64,000 nucleotides of DNA from JBFWRI01 sp050248995 (GCA_050248995.1 JBFWRI010000001.1:102431-166430), one strand, 5' to 3'. Shown: positions 17,102-25,352, counted from the stretch's first letter. Translations and numbers: made by a program. The notes: generated by a model not told the origin, from the sequence alone.

Positions 17102-17311
17102 ATGTCCGAAGCCAATCACAATGCCATTTTTAAATGGGTACAGCACACACCTCTCGGCCAGCTTAAGGCTCTCACAGATGAGCGCCTGCAGGAAATCCGC
17201 GAAACGCTGGCCAAGGAAGTCCGCGAGATCGGTCGCGCCCAGCAATGGATTGACGGCGTAATCAAGCTGAAAGCCATCGAGCGCGATAAAGCATCGGCGA
17301 CGGAAGCATAA
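17102..17311 (+). CDS. Small helical phage protein, 69 residues
   Basis: Starts MSEANHNAIFKWVQ with GGAAGGAG upstream. It is mostly one long charged helix (LTDERLQEIRETLAKEVREI), which could form a coiled coil. I do not recognise the family. It lies between the sigma-like gene and the primase-helicase gene, four bases before the latter, and is probably co-transcribed with it. By position it could be a replication accessory protein, but nothing in the sequence shows this. Confidence 0.6.
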   Translation: MSEANHNAIFKWVQHTPLGQLKALTDERLQEIRETLAKEVREIGRAQQWIDGVIKLKAIERDKASATEA

Positions 17312-17315
17312 TGCG

Positions 17316-19397
17316 GTGACGTTGGATAACGCTACACCGTCAAAAGTCGTGCCTCTGAAGCCGCCAACGGCTTCGGAATTGCGTTCGCGCCTGCTTGGCT
17401 CATTGCCATCCATTTTGCATTACCTTCTGCCCGCTGGCGTTCTGCGCGGTGGGAAATTCATGGTCGGCAATGTCCAGGGCGAAAAAGGCGACAGCCTTGT
17501 TGTCGAGATGAACGGCGCAAAAGCTGGACTGTGGCATGATTTTGCCACGGGCGCTGGGGGCGACATTCTTGATCTCTGGGCGGTTATCAAAGGTTTCGAC
17601 CGCCAGACGCAATTCCCTGCATTGCTGCAGGATATTCAAACCCATCTTGGAGCTGGAATTGATACACGGCCTTATAAGCCTTCATCGCCAGAACCACAGG
17701 GACAAAGCAGAAAGCTCGGAAAACCGACTGCCAAATGGGATTATACCGATGCGCACGGCAATATCATCGCCAGTGTGTATCGGTATGATTCCGATGGTCG
17801 CAAAGAATTCAGACCATGGGATGCTGTGCGCGGGGTCATGCGTGCGCCCGACATTCGCCCCCTCTATAATCAGGTCGGATTGAAGGACGCTGCGCTGGTG
17901 GTGTTGACCGAGGGCGAGAAATGCGCCCAGGCTTTGATTTCCGTGGGCATTTGCGCGACCACGGCTATGAATGGCGCAAAAGCGCCGGTCAATAAAACGG
18001 ACTGGTCTCCGCTCCAGGGAAAGCACGTTATCATCTGGCCAGATCATGATGAGCCAGGGCTGGAATATGCACGCCGTGCAGCCAGCGCCGCTGCCCGCGC
18101 GGGTGCGGTGCAGGTTGAAGTTCTGAAAATCCCGCCTGAAAAACCGCCCAAATGGGATGCGGCAGATGCCGTTGCCGAAGGTCTGCATGTCCATGACATC
18201 ATCCGCAAATGGGAACGGGTGGCGGTCAAAGACCCTCCACCAACGCAAGGCAGCCTTGCCATGTACAGCATTGGGCAGCTGCAAGCTGATAAACGGCCAA
18301 TACCAGATGATTTAATCTCTCCACGCGTCCTCACGCCTGGCGGAACGCTGGTGTTCGGTGGTGCGCCCAAGGTCGGCAAGAGCGATTTTATTATATCGCT
18401 GTTGACACACATGGCGGCGGGCGTGCCGTTTATCGGACTTTCCGCGCCCCGTCCTCTCCGAGTGTTCTATCTGCAGGCCGAGATTCAATACGACTATCTG
18501 AGGGAACGCATCCACAGAATTCATATCGTGCATGAACATCTGGATCAGCTGGAGCGTAATTTCGTTATTACGCCGCAGATCAGCATGACGCTGGATGACG
18601 ATGGTATCGAGCGTATCGCACAGGCTGTCGCAGAACGATTTGGCAAAACGCCGCCGGACATCATTGCCATCGATCCCTTGCGTAATGTTTTTGATGGTGG
18701 CGGCATCGGCGGTGAAAATGACAATGACGCGATGATGTTTTTCATGTCGCGGCGCGTGGAAAAGTTAAGGCAGAAAATAAATCCTCACGCTGGCGTTATC
18801 ATTGCCCACCACACGAAGAAAATCCTCAAGCGGCAAGTCGAGGAAGACCCGTTCCAGTCCTTCAGCGGCGCTGGTGCGCTCAGATCATATTATACGTCTG
18901 GCATATTGCTGCATCGACCGGATGAAAGCCGCCCAGAGCGCACACTGCTATTTGAATTGCGCAACGGTAAAGAAATCAAACCAAAAACAATCATGCGCGG
19001 TGAGCGTGGATGGCAGGTCGCTTTAGAAAAAGCCGTCACGCAGACTGTCATTGAGCGATCCGAACCCATCATCCGTATTTTACTGGATGAAGCTGCACAA
19101 GGGCGCGTCTATACCGCGAGGCAATTCTCCGATGCGTTTTCCAATCACGACGCGCTGGGCGGCAGTCGTGCCATCCGCAGCAAAATGCAAGCGTTGGCAG
19201 ATGCTGGAATTATCAAATTTTTTAAGAACGGTGATGCGTATGGCTTCCCTCTGCCGCAACGCACGCATCAGGGCTACCTGTGGGCTGACGGCATGCGCCT
19301 GTCAAACGGCACGAGCATAGCAGCCACTCACCAAAAACACGCAGAGACAGGCAACATTGTGCCGGTGTCTGCTTCGACAGATGGGTGGGAATCATGA
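17316..19397 (+). CDS. Phage primase-helicase (Toprim plus RecA-like helicase)
   Basis: A 693-residue protein with a GTG start. The N-terminal part (about 40-130) is a small primase-like domain (GLWHDFATGAGGDILDLW). A Toprim domain follows: VVLTEGEKCAQAL with the conserved Glu and IIWPDHDEPG with the DxD. The C-terminal half is a RepA/AAA_25-type hexameric helicase, with Walker A GGAPKVGKSD near residue 350 and Walker B DIIAIDPLRNVFDGGG. A winged-helix-like end follows. It would prime and unwind phage DNA. The next small gene carries a cluster of short repeats that could be its origin. Confidence 0.87.
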   Translation: MTLDNATPSKVVPLKPPTASELRSRLLGSLPSILHYLLPAGVLRGGKFMVGNVQGEKGDSLVVEMNGAKAGLWHDFATGAGGDILDLWAVIKGFDRQTQFPALLQDIQTHLGAGIDTRPYKPSSPEPQGQSRKLGKPTAKWDYTDAHGNIIASVYRYDSDGRKEFRPWDAVRGVMRAPDIRPLYNQVGLKDAALVVLTEGEKCAQALISVGICATTAMNGAKAPVNKTDWSPLQGKHVIIWPDHDEPGLEYARRAASAAARAGAVQVEVLKIPPEKPPKWDAADAVAEGLHVHDIIRKWERVAVKDPPPTQGSLAMYSIGQLQADKRPIPDDLISPRVLTPGGTLVFGGAPKVGKSDFIISLLTHMAAGVPFIGLSAPRPLRVFYLQAEIQYDYLRERIHRIHIVHEHLDQLERNFVITPQISMTLDDDGIERIAQAVAERFGKTPPDIIAIDPLRNVFDGGGIGGENDNDAMMFFMSRRVEKLRQKINPHAGVIIAHHTKKILKRQVEEDPFQSFSGAGALRSYYTSGILLHRPDESRPERTLLFELRNGKEIKPKTIMRGERGWQVALEKAVTQTVIERSEPIIRILLDEAAQGRVYTARQFSDAFSNHDALGGSRAIRSKMQALADAGIIKFFKNGDAYGFPLPQRTHQGYLWADGMRLSNGTSIAATHQKHAETGNIVPVSASTDGWES

Positions 19398-19684
19398 TGG
19401 CAAAATTTCCTTCCCACTGCCCACTCACTGCCCACTGGTTGCCCACTGAAACAGGCAAAAAGCGGCAGAAAATAAGGCTTTTCGCCTCAACCCGCAGTGG
19501 GAACTTGCCCACTGAATTTGCCCACTGCCCACTGAAAAAACGCATTTCAGAACAGCGATTTAGGGTCAGTGGGCAGTGGGAAGGCATCCCCTTACTCCTA
19601 CGGAGTAACGCTGACGCTGCCCCTGCAGGGCGCAGCGATCAGCTCCGTGTTTTTCAACCCCCAACGAAAGGACAATCTGCATGA
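19394..19684 (+). CDS. Small protein encoded across a repeat cluster
   Basis: A 96-residue frame that starts at ATG 19394, overlapping the primase-helicase stop by four bases, and ends overlapping the next start by four bases. These two ATGA overlaps argue that it is translated. The protein is odd: basic, low in order, with repeated CPLT/LPTE/CPLK stretches that come from the CCCACTG repeats in the DNA. I do not recognise it. The frame may be kept mainly to link translation across a DNA-level repeat element. Confidence 0.45.
   Translation: MMAKFPSHCPLTAHWLPTETGKKRQKIRLFASTRSGNLPTEFAHCPLKKRISEQRFRVSGQWEGIPLLLRSNADAAPAGRSDQLRVFQPPTKGQSA
19413..19580. repeat. Cluster of CCCACTG heptamers (possible iterons)
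   Basis: CCCACTG occurs at 19413, 19431, 19442, 19508, 19521 and 19528, with a one-base variant at 19420. The reverse form CAGTGGG is at 19495, 19567 and 19574. Ten sites within 170 bases, several in immediate tandem, directly after the primase-helicase gene. This fits an origin or a binding site for a replication protein; this role is inferred. Confidence 0.7.
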
Positions 19685-20067
19685 ACGATGAAAAATATCT
19701 CAACCCAGGTGAAAGCTACGTCGAAGAAAGGCTGCAATCAGCCGCCCGAACTTTGCGCCGTCTCCCGAATATCAAAGTCCAGGGCTATTTCAGCACTTGG
19801 CCTGCCATCATCCGTGAACCGATGGAAATTTTGCAGATGGAGCCGGAACCGATGCGCATTCGTCCCACAGCGGAAGACATCAGCGAAATGGAGGAGGTTT
19901 TGTTTGTCTGGCTGAAATGGCTGGAACCGGAAGAACGCCGCCTTGTGTGGCTGCGTGCCGAGCGCGTGCGCTGGAAACTGATTTGCGGGCGCTTCGGCGT
20001 AGGACGCACCAAGGCGTGGGAAATGTACCGCCGTGCGCTGGCCTGTATCGCCGCAAAACTGCGCTGA
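19681..20067 (+). CDS. DUF6362-type phage protein
   Basis: A 128-residue protein coupled to the previous gene by a 4-base overlap. It matches what I recall of DUF6362: VEERLQSAARTLRRLPNI at the start, then TAEDISEMEEVLFVWLKWL, and a C-terminal helix-turn-helix KLICGRFGVGRTKAWEMYRR. Such proteins follow primase-helicase genes in alphaproteobacterial prophages and are likely DNA-binding regulators or sigma-like proteins. The family name is from memory of the pattern. Confidence 0.7.
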   Translation: MNDEKYLNPGESYVEERLQSAARTLRRLPNIKVQGYFSTWPAIIREPMEILQMEPEPMRIRPTAEDISEMEEVLFVWLKWLEPEERRLVWLRAERVRWKLICGRFGVGRTKAWEMYRRALACIAAKLR

Positions 20068-20185
20068 TTTCAATGATTATCAAATGATCGTTCATGGCCA
20101 AAAAAAGCAATCATTTCTGGGTCTTATTCGCTTGATAAGCGCCGCGAATGAAGCGTTCATGTGATTGTAACAAAGGAGAAAAACC

Positions 20186-20704
20186 ATGAAAAACATTGAG
20201 ATTTTGAAGACCGAAAACAAAGATTGGGGCTTTTGGGGAACCAGCGACCGCAACGGCTACGACGCGGAGTTGACCTGGAACGCCGCCAGCAGATTTTTGA
20301 TGACCGAGTTTGAATTGAGCGCCGAGCAAGCTCGCGATGTGTTGGACTCACGCTTTGGCCGACACCTCGCTGACGACCTGAGCTTCATTGAAAATGGCAA
20401 AGGCGAATCAAAAGGGCCGATCAGCACAGCGGCAATCAACAAGCACCTGACATTGCGGGTGGCCGACCGAGGCTGGCGCGATTGTTTTGAAAATGCCATC
20501 CGCGATGTCACGGGGAAAACCTTCCCGCGCAAAGCACCGAAGAGCAAAGATGAAGTTTTTACGCTGATTGCCCAGCAGCACCTTGGCATTGAAACGCTGG
20601 TCGAACGCAAATCGGACAGCCTCGACTTCCACGATGTCGCGGTTTGGAGCGTCAAGGACGCGCTGGAAGCTGCGTTTGAAGCTGGCCGCAAGGCACGGAA
20701 ATAA
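20186..20704 (+). CDS. Phage protein with DUF6900-like C-terminus
   Basis: A 172-residue protein with GGAGAAA before its ATG. The C-terminal half, HLGIETLVERKSDSLDFHDV followed by AVWSVKDALEAAFEAGRKA, resembles DUF6900, a short domain found in many phage and plasmid proteins. The N-terminal half (TWNAASRFLMTEFELSAEQA) is unknown. It belongs to a row of four small rightward genes after DUF6362, each with its own ribosome site. No catalytic motif is visible. Confidence 0.6.
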   Translation: MKNIEILKTENKDWGFWGTSDRNGYDAELTWNAASRFLMTEFELSAEQARDVLDSRFGRHLADDLSFIENGKGESKGPISTAAINKHLTLRVADRGWRDCFENAIRDVTGKTFPRKAPKSKDEVFTLIAQQHLGIETLVERKSDSLDFHDVAVWSVKDALEAAFEAGRKARK

Positions 20705-20715
20705 GGGAGGTCGCC

Positions 20716-21201
20716 ATGAACAAAACCAACACCCACACATACAACGAAACCAGCGAGAAAATCGTATCCATCTTATCGCAGCTGTCAGAGCATTTTTACG
20801 CACCTCTGCGCTTTGGCACGGGCGAAGAAAGAAAGCCGATTACACAAGCCGACCTTAAGAAAGTCGAGAACGCCTATAAAAAATTGAACAATCTTGCCAG
20901 AAGCTGCGGGCTTGATGTCGACAATATCCACAAAACTTTCCTCGGCATGGTAAACGCCAGCTACAAAGAATTGGTCGAGGTTTTTGGCCAGCCCAAAGCG
21001 GGCGATGGATATAAAACCGAAGCTGAATGGCAGGTCGAGCTAATCCCTGGTCATTTTGCCACCATTTACAATTACAAAAATAGCCGATCCTACGACAGCA
21101 AAAACCCTACCATCAAACGGGTGCGGGAATGGAGCGTGAACGGCACGGACTCCGATGCCATTGAATGGGTCAAAGGCATGCTTGGACAAGATACGAAATA
21201 A
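20716..21201 (+). CDS. Small conserved-type phage protein, 161 residues
   Basis: It starts MNKTNTHTYNET with GGGAGG upstream. The N-terminal 100 residues are helical. The C-terminal part, KTEAEWQVELIPGHFATIYN followed by YKNSRSYDSK, has a pattern I recall from small phage proteins of unknown function: a strand pair ending in ATIYNYK, then a WxxxG stretch (REWSVNGTDSDAIEWV). No enzyme motif is visible. It is probably co-transcribed with its neighbours, 11 bases after the previous stop. Confidence 0.55.
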   Translation: MNKTNTHTYNETSEKIVSILSQLSEHFYAPLRFGTGEERKPITQADLKKVENAYKKLNNLARSCGLDVDNIHKTFLGMVNASYKELVEVFGQPKAGDGYKTEAEWQVELIPGHFATIYNYKNSRSYDSKNPTIKRVREWSVNGTDSDAIEWVKGMLGQDTK

Positions 21202-21211
21202 GGAAGATACC

Positions 21212-21727
21212 ATGAACGACACCCTCCGCGTCATTTACGCCCGCAAGCCAGCCGACTGGCACGAAATTGAATCCTGCAGCCGTTACGGAAGTGGCACGGC
21301 ATACAAAACCGAGATTATTGAAACGCGGGAAATGACCGCCACCGAATATGATGAGTTTATCGCTACCCCGTTAAAATCCCGCGACTGGCTGGATGGCAAG
21401 GGAGGCTGGAAAAACAATGACACGCGCCTTGCCATTGCCGTTACATCCCCAGGGCGGGAAACGCTGTATGTCGATCCGTCAGGTTCGAATTATGGCCGTT
21501 ATGTCGGGCGACGCGTGGCTGATCCCACGGTGGTGAAATTTCCTGAAGTTCGGGTGCGGCTGGTTGGGCAGGACGGCAATGCTTTCAATGTCCTTGGCCT
21601 TTGCAAACGTGCCGCCTATCGCGCTGGTGTATCAGATCTGGATATCGCGGCGTTTCTCGATGAGGCGACCGATGGTGATTACAACCACTTGCTGGCCACA
21701 TGCCAGCGCTGGTTCGATTGTTATTAA
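21212..21727 (+). CDS. Small phage protein with a LVGxDGNAF domain
   Basis: A 171-residue protein starting MNDTLRVIYARKP with AGGAAG upstream. The C-terminal 60 residues carry VRLVGQDGNAFNVLGLCKRA and LDEATDGDYNHLLATCQRW, a small module I recall from many phage and plasmid proteins of unknown function. The N-terminal part is unassigned (YKTEIIETREMTATEYDEFI). It lies 10 bases after the previous gene in the same row. No function can be given. Confidence 0.55.
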   Translation: MNDTLRVIYARKPADWHEIESCSRYGSGTAYKTEIIETREMTATEYDEFIATPLKSRDWLDGKGGWKNNDTRLAIAVTSPGRETLYVDPSGSNYGRYVGRRVADPTVVKFPEVRVRLVGQDGNAFNVLGLCKRAAYRAGVSDLDIAAFLDEATDGDYNHLLATCQRWFDCY

Positions 21728-21741
21728 TAAGGAGACAAATC

Positions 21742-22191
21742 ATGAAACTGCATTTTCCATGGAACGAAATCGAAAAACTGATTGAAGAGGTTGATACGGC
21801 CACCACAGCCAGAACCCTGTACGAGGAAGAAACAGGTAAGGGTCTATGGCTGGTGGGCGACCAAGGCGTGTACCTGATGCCCAATACGACCGATGGCATC
21901 CACCACGCCAAGCTGAGCAAAGATGACCGTCGCCTTGTCGTCTACGCCAGAGAATGCAACCCCGACCGCATGGAGTTTGATGACTGGTGGGACAACAAGC
22001 GTCAGTCCTTTGGCGGTGACGATGGTGTGGAATTCTTGAACTTGCAGGAGATCAAGGATATGGCTGCCCATGGCGTGGTTGATGGGCATGCACCTGATAG
22101 TCTGGTGATTGAATTTACCTCCAGCCAAATTGCCCTGAGCGTTGTGTTTAAAACACGCCACGATCAGCGGCGATACGTTAGCTCTAAATAA
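21742..22191 (+). CDS. DUF3085-type protein
   Basis: A 149-residue protein starting MKLHFPWNEIEKL with AAGGAG upstream. The stretch KGLWLVGDQGVYLMPNTTDG matches my memory of DUF3085, a family common in phages and conjugative plasmids. The remainder is acidic (RMEFDDWWDNKRQSFGGDDG and SLVIEFTSSQIALSVVF). The family has no established function. It is the last gene of the early row before a 340-base non-coding stretch. Confidence 0.65.
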   Translation: MKLHFPWNEIEKLIEEVDTATTARTLYEEETGKGLWLVGDQGVYLMPNTTDGIHHAKLSKDDRRLVVYARECNPDRMEFDDWWDNKRQSFGGDDGVEFLNLQEIKDMAAHGVVDGHAPDSLVIEFTSSQIALSVVFKTRHDQRRYVSSK

Positions 22192-22277
22192 TAAAATAAA
22201 TGTCCGAACATAATTGTTACGGACAACGCGAACATTTTTTGCCATTCTAATCACTATCATCGCGACCATTGACACCA

Positions 22278-22305
22278 AAGCCACGCATCCCCGCGTGGCT
22301 TTTTT
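22278..22305 (+). terminator. Terminator of the early phage gene row
   Basis: AAGCCACGC at 22278-22286 pairs with GCGTGGCTT at 22293-22301, then TTTT. A strong intrinsic terminator 87 bases after the DUF3085 gene. Confidence 0.85.
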
Positions 22306-22406
22306 CATATGCGACGCGATGCCGAAGGCAAAAAGGTACTTCCGGCGATTGGCCCCTATGCGGCGGGCTGAGGCGCAGGACTTTTTTAGTCACAGACTTT
22401 TTTTCT

Positions 22407-22509
22407 GGGTGCGCACTTCACGCGCCTGATTGCAAAAACAGCGGGAAATAAAGGCCTTGAGAGGTGCGCACCCAGAAGTGCGCACCCGCCTTTTTATGAC
22501 TGCGCACCC
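22407..22509. repeat. TGCGCACCC repeats upstream of the cytosine methyltransferase
   Basis: TGCGCACCC occurs at 22465-22473, 22479-22487 and 22501-22509, and reversed (GGGTGCGCA) at 22407-22415. The last copy lies 22 bases before the GTG start of the next gene, so these may be regulator-binding sites. Confidence 0.5.
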
Positions 22510-22530
22510 AAAAGGTTCAAGGAACAACGT

Positions 22531-23667
22531 GTGGATTTACGTCCCTTCACAATTCTGTCCCTGTGCGCCGGTGTCGGCGGACTCGACCTCGGACTTCGCG
22601 TGGCGCAGCCAAATGCTCGCACAGTCTGTTTTGTTGAGATCGAAGCCTATGCGGCAGCAATCCTGGCAACGCGCATGGAGCAGGACGCCCTGGATCAAGC
22701 GCCTATATGGACGGATTTACGAACCTTCGATGGCAAGCCGTGGCGTGGCCTCGTGGATTGCATCACTGCGGGCTATCCATGCCAGCCCTTTAGCGTTGCG
22801 GGCAAACAGCTCGGCGACAAAGACCCGCGACACCTATGGCCAGATGTCTTTCGGGTGGTGCGAGAAATCGACCCGCCCTTGTGCTTCTTCGAAAACGTCC
22901 CAGGACATTTACGATTGGGATTCCAACAAGTCCACGATGACCTTCGAAGCCTGGGTTACCGCGTTAAGGCAGGCCTGTTCACGGCGGAGGAAGTCGGTGC
23001 ATCTCACAAACGGGAGCGGCTTTTCATTCTGGCCTACCGCGAGAGTGTCTTCGGCCAACACGCCGTGCCAGAGCGAGATTGCCAAGGGCGATCCGCGCAG
23101 GCGGCTGGAAGTTTCGGTCATCACATGGGCAACGCCGAACACGATGGATTATCTGCCGCCGCGTTCACCGGAGGCGATGGAACGGATGCTGGGGCCAGAG
23201 GGAGCGCGGGCGGGACGGACACGTCCCAGCAATCTGCGCGAACAGATCATGTGGCTGACACCCAGGGCGCAGGAGAGCGCGGAAAATCAGGACACCTTCC
23301 TCAAACGCAACGGGGACAGGACAGATCGGTGCTTCGGCTCTCTGTCGGCGCAGGCGAAGGTCTGGCCGACCGTCACCACGCAGGATGCGAAGAACAATGC
23401 GGGGCCGAGCCAATTCAGGCGCAACACGAAGCCGCTGAATGTCGAGGCCTGCCTGCATTCCCTCTCTTTGCCCCAGGGCCGACAGGCGACTGGAGCGACG
23501 TCCCAGAAAGTCTTGAACCCGCAATTTGTCGAATGGCTGATGGGCTGGCCTATCGGGTGGACAGAATTCGCGCTGGTGGAAACGGTGTCGTGCCGCTGGC
23601 TGCCGCTTATGCATGGCGCACTCTCATTTCTAGAGCAGCAACAACAACTTTTGGAGAAACAATCTGA
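22531..23667 (+). CDS. DNA (cytosine-5) methyltransferase
   Basis: A 378-residue C5 methyltransferase with a GTG start. Motif I is LSLCAGVGGLDLGL, motif IV is GYPCQPFSVAG with catalytic Cys84, motif VI is ENVPGH at 121-126, and motif VIII is ASHKRERLFILA. Motif X is seen at the end (RAGGNGVVPLAAAYAWRTL). The target-recognition part between is long and rich in Gly, Ala and Gln, quite unlike a normal folded domain. From about 22937 to the end the same DNA also reads as a plausible protein in another frame. It likely protects phage DNA from host restriction. The stop overlaps the next start (TGATG). Confidence 0.88.
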   Translation: MDLRPFTILSLCAGVGGLDLGLRVAQPNARTVCFVEIEAYAAAILATRMEQDALDQAPIWTDLRTFDGKPWRGLVDCITAGYPCQPFSVAGKQLGDKDPRHLWPDVFRVVREIDPPLCFFENVPGHLRLGFQQVHDDLRSLGYRVKAGLFTAEEVGASHKRERLFILAYRESVFGQHAVPERDCQGRSAQAAGSFGHHMGNAEHDGLSAAAFTGGDGTDAGARGSAGGTDTSQQSARTDHVADTQGAGERGKSGHLPQTQRGQDRSVLRLSVGAGEGLADRHHAGCEEQCGAEPIQAQHEAAECRGLPAFPLFAPGPTGDWSDVPESLEPAICRMADGLAYRVDRIRAGGNGVVPLAAAYAWRTLISRAATTTFGETI

Positions 23668-23677
23668 TGAGCAATGA
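22937..23677 (+). CDS. Overlapping +1-frame protein within the methyltransferase gene
   Basis: A 246-residue frame starting MTFEAWVTALRQ and covering most of the methyltransferase's 3' half. It contains stretches I recall from phage proteins found near such methyltransferases: GFSFWPTARVSSANTP, WATPNTMDYLPPRSPEAM, VWPTVTTQDAKNN and LNPQFVEWLMGWPIGWTEF. Two readings are possible: a genuine overprinted gene, or the result of a frameshift that moved the methyltransferase's original C-terminal part into another frame. No strong ribosome site precedes the ATG. It ends ten bases into the next gene. Confidence 0.45.
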   Translation: MTFEAWVTALRQACSRRRKSVHLTNGSGFSFWPTARVSSANTPCQSEIAKGDPRRRLEVSVITWATPNTMDYLPPRSPEAMERMLGPEGARAGRTRPSNLREQIMWLTPRAQESAENQDTFLKRNGDRTDRCFGSLSAQAKVWPTVTTQDAKNNAGPSQFRRNTKPLNVEACLHSLSLPQGRQATGATSQKVLNPQFVEWLMGWPIGWTEFALVETVSCRWLPLMHGALSFLEQQQQLLEKQSDEQ

Positions 23678-24920
23678 TGTTCAACTGAATGTCGAATATA
23701 TTTCCGTTGATCACTTGATCCCGTATGCCAAAAATGCCCGCACCCATTCGGATGCACAGGTGGCGCAGATCGCTGGATCGATGACGGAATTCGGTTTTGT
23801 GAACCCGATCCTGATCGGCGATGACGGCGGCATTATCGCTGGGCATGGCCGTGTGATGGCCGCCCGCATGCTGGGCGTGAAAGAAGTTCCTGCCATTCGC
23901 CTTAAGCACCTGAACGAGGTGCAGCGCCGTGCGCTGATCATCGCTGATAACAAGATCGCCGAAAACGCAGGCTGGAATGATGAATTGCTGCGGCAGGAAT
24001 TGCAGGCGCTGGATGGTGACGAATTCGATCTTGGCCTTTTGGGTTTCAATGATGAGGAGCTGGACGCTTTTCTCAATGGCGATGCAGACGGCGAAGGCCT
24101 GACGGACGAAAACGCCGCGCCGGAGGTTCCCGAAACGCCAGTCAGCGTGTTGGGCGATCTGTGGCTCTGCGGCGATCACAAAATTCTCTGCGGGGATTCC
24201 ACGCTGATCGATAGCTACCAGACCCTGCTGGGCGAGGAGCTGGCCGACATGGTGTTCACCGATCCACCGTATAACGTAAATTATGCGAACTCGGCAAAAG
24301 ACAAGATGCGCGGCAAATCCCGCCCGATCCAGAACGATAATCTTGGCGCGGATTTCGCAGCCTTTTTGTATGACGTTTGCACCAGCCTTATGATGGTATG
24401 CAAAGGTGCGATGTATATCTGCATGTCATCCTCGGAGCTGCACACGCTCCACGGCGCGTTTTCCGAGGCAGGAGGCAAATGGTCGACCTTCATCATCTGG
24501 GCGAAAAACACCTTCACGCTGGGCCGCGCCGATTATCAGCGCCAGTACGAGCCAATCCTCTACGGCTGGAAAAACGGCCATGAGCATTTCTGGTGCGGTG
24601 CGCGGGATCAAAGCGATGTCTGGTTTGTGAACAAGCCCGTGAAGAACGATCTGCATCCGACCATGAAGCCTGTCGAGCTGGTGGAACGCGCCCTGCACAA
24701 TTCCAGCAAGACCAAGGATATCGTATTGGACGCGTTCGGCGGGTCGGGCAGCACCATGATCGCTTGCGAGAAAACGGGACGCCGCGCCCGCTTGATTGAG
24801 CTTGAGCCGAAATACGCCGATGTCATCGTCAAACGATGGCAGGAATTCACGGGCAAGAAAGCAACCCTGGCCGCGACCGGCCAGGGTTTTGAGGAGTTGG
24901 GGAAAGAGCGTTTAAGCTGA
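23667..24920 (+). CDS. ParB-domain DNA methyltransferase (N4/N6 type)
   Basis: A 417-residue fusion. Residues 8-105 form a ParB/sulfiredoxin-like domain (VDHLIPYAKNARTHSDAQVA and GGIIAGHGRVMAARMLG). From about 160 follows a beta-class amino-methyltransferase: CGDSTL, the catalytic DPPY at 199-202, then HPTMKPVELVERAL and the SAM-binding DAFGGSGST at 355-363. Such fusions are frequent in prophages and modify adenine or cytosine N4, probably to evade host restriction. The start overlaps the cytosine methyltransferase stop. A hairpin lies within its last 60 bases. Confidence 0.92.
   Translation: MSNDVQLNVEYISVDHLIPYAKNARTHSDAQVAQIAGSMTEFGFVNPILIGDDGGIIAGHGRVMAARMLGVKEVPAIRLKHLNEVQRRALIIADNKIAENAGWNDELLRQELQALDGDEFDLGLLGFNDEELDAFLNGDADGEGLTDENAAPEVPETPVSVLGDLWLCGDHKILCGDSTLIDSYQTLLGEELADMVFTDPPYNVNYANSAKDKMRGKSRPIQNDNLGADFAAFLYDVCTSLMMVCKGAMYICMSSSELHTLHGAFSEAGGKWSTFIIWAKNTFTLGRADYQRQYEPILYGWKNGHEHFWCGARDQSDVWFVNKPVKNDLHPTMKPVELVERALHNSSKTKDIVLDAFGGSGSTMIACEKTGRRARLIELEPKYADVIVKRWQEFTGKKATLAATGQGFEELGKERLS
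24863..24890. terminator. Hairpin at the end of the methyltransferase gene
   Basis: AACCCTGGCC at 24863-24872 pairs perfectly with GGCCAGGGTT at 24879-24888, followed by TT on the plus strand and TTGC on the minus. It lies inside the last codons, between two convergent genes. The T runs are weak. Confidence 0.4.
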
Positions 24921-25262
24921 GGCTTCTTCGGCCTTGGCGGGGGCTTCCCCGATGCGGTAGCGGCGCTCGTCATTGATGCGTTCGCTGGTGACGTTCTTTC
25001 CTGCCTTCTTCTGCATGGAAAGGAAGCCGCGCACCGTGTGGCTCTGCCAGTCGCTGACATTGATCATCTCTTCGATGGTCGCGCCTTCGGGACGCTGCAT
25101 CAAGGCGAAGATCTTCTCCTTCTTGCTGCTCTTGGGTTCGGTGACGGCCTGTGTGGCTGCTGGTTTGGGTTTTGCGACCTTGGCAGGCATGCTGCGCGGT
25201 TTCAGCGCAGGCTTCTTCGTTGCCTGTTTTTTCGGTGCGGTTTTCTTTTTTGCGGTGGCCAT
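24912..25262 (-). CDS. DUF3489-type protein
   Basis: A 116-residue protein. The first 45 residues are Lys/Ala/Pro-rich and look like a disordered basic tail (KKKTAPKKQATKKPALKPRS). The rest is a compact winged-helix-like domain: KEKIFALMQRPEGATIEEMI, then DWQSHTVRGFLSMQKKAGKNV. This is the DUF3489 pattern, common in alphaproteobacterial prophages, and is probably DNA-binding. It points against the methyltransferase and overlaps its end by nine bases. It may control the switch to late genes or pack DNA, but neither is shown. Confidence 0.8.
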   Translation of the reverse strand: MATAKKKTAPKKQATKKPALKPRSMPAKVAKPKPAATQAVTEPKSSKKEKIFALMQRPEGATIEEMINVSDWQSHTVRGFLSMQKKAGKNVTSERINDERRYRIGEAPAKAEEASA

Positions 25263-25352
25263 GATGATGCTCCTTTTGTTGGCGTTGCATCCTCATGAAC
25301 GCTTCAATTCCGCATGAAGTAAAGTTGAATAGATCAGGAAAAGTGAGGATTT

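Larger units (their letters stand above)
22192..22530. other. Non-coding stretch with hairpins and TGCGCACCC repeats
   Basis: No gene is seen. An imperfect inverted repeat, TGTCCGAACA...TGTTACGGACA, spans 22201-22226 and is followed by a T6 run. A terminator is at 22278-22305. TGCGCACCC repeats are at 22407-22509. It probably ends the early operon and controls the methyltransferase genes. Confidence 0.5.
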
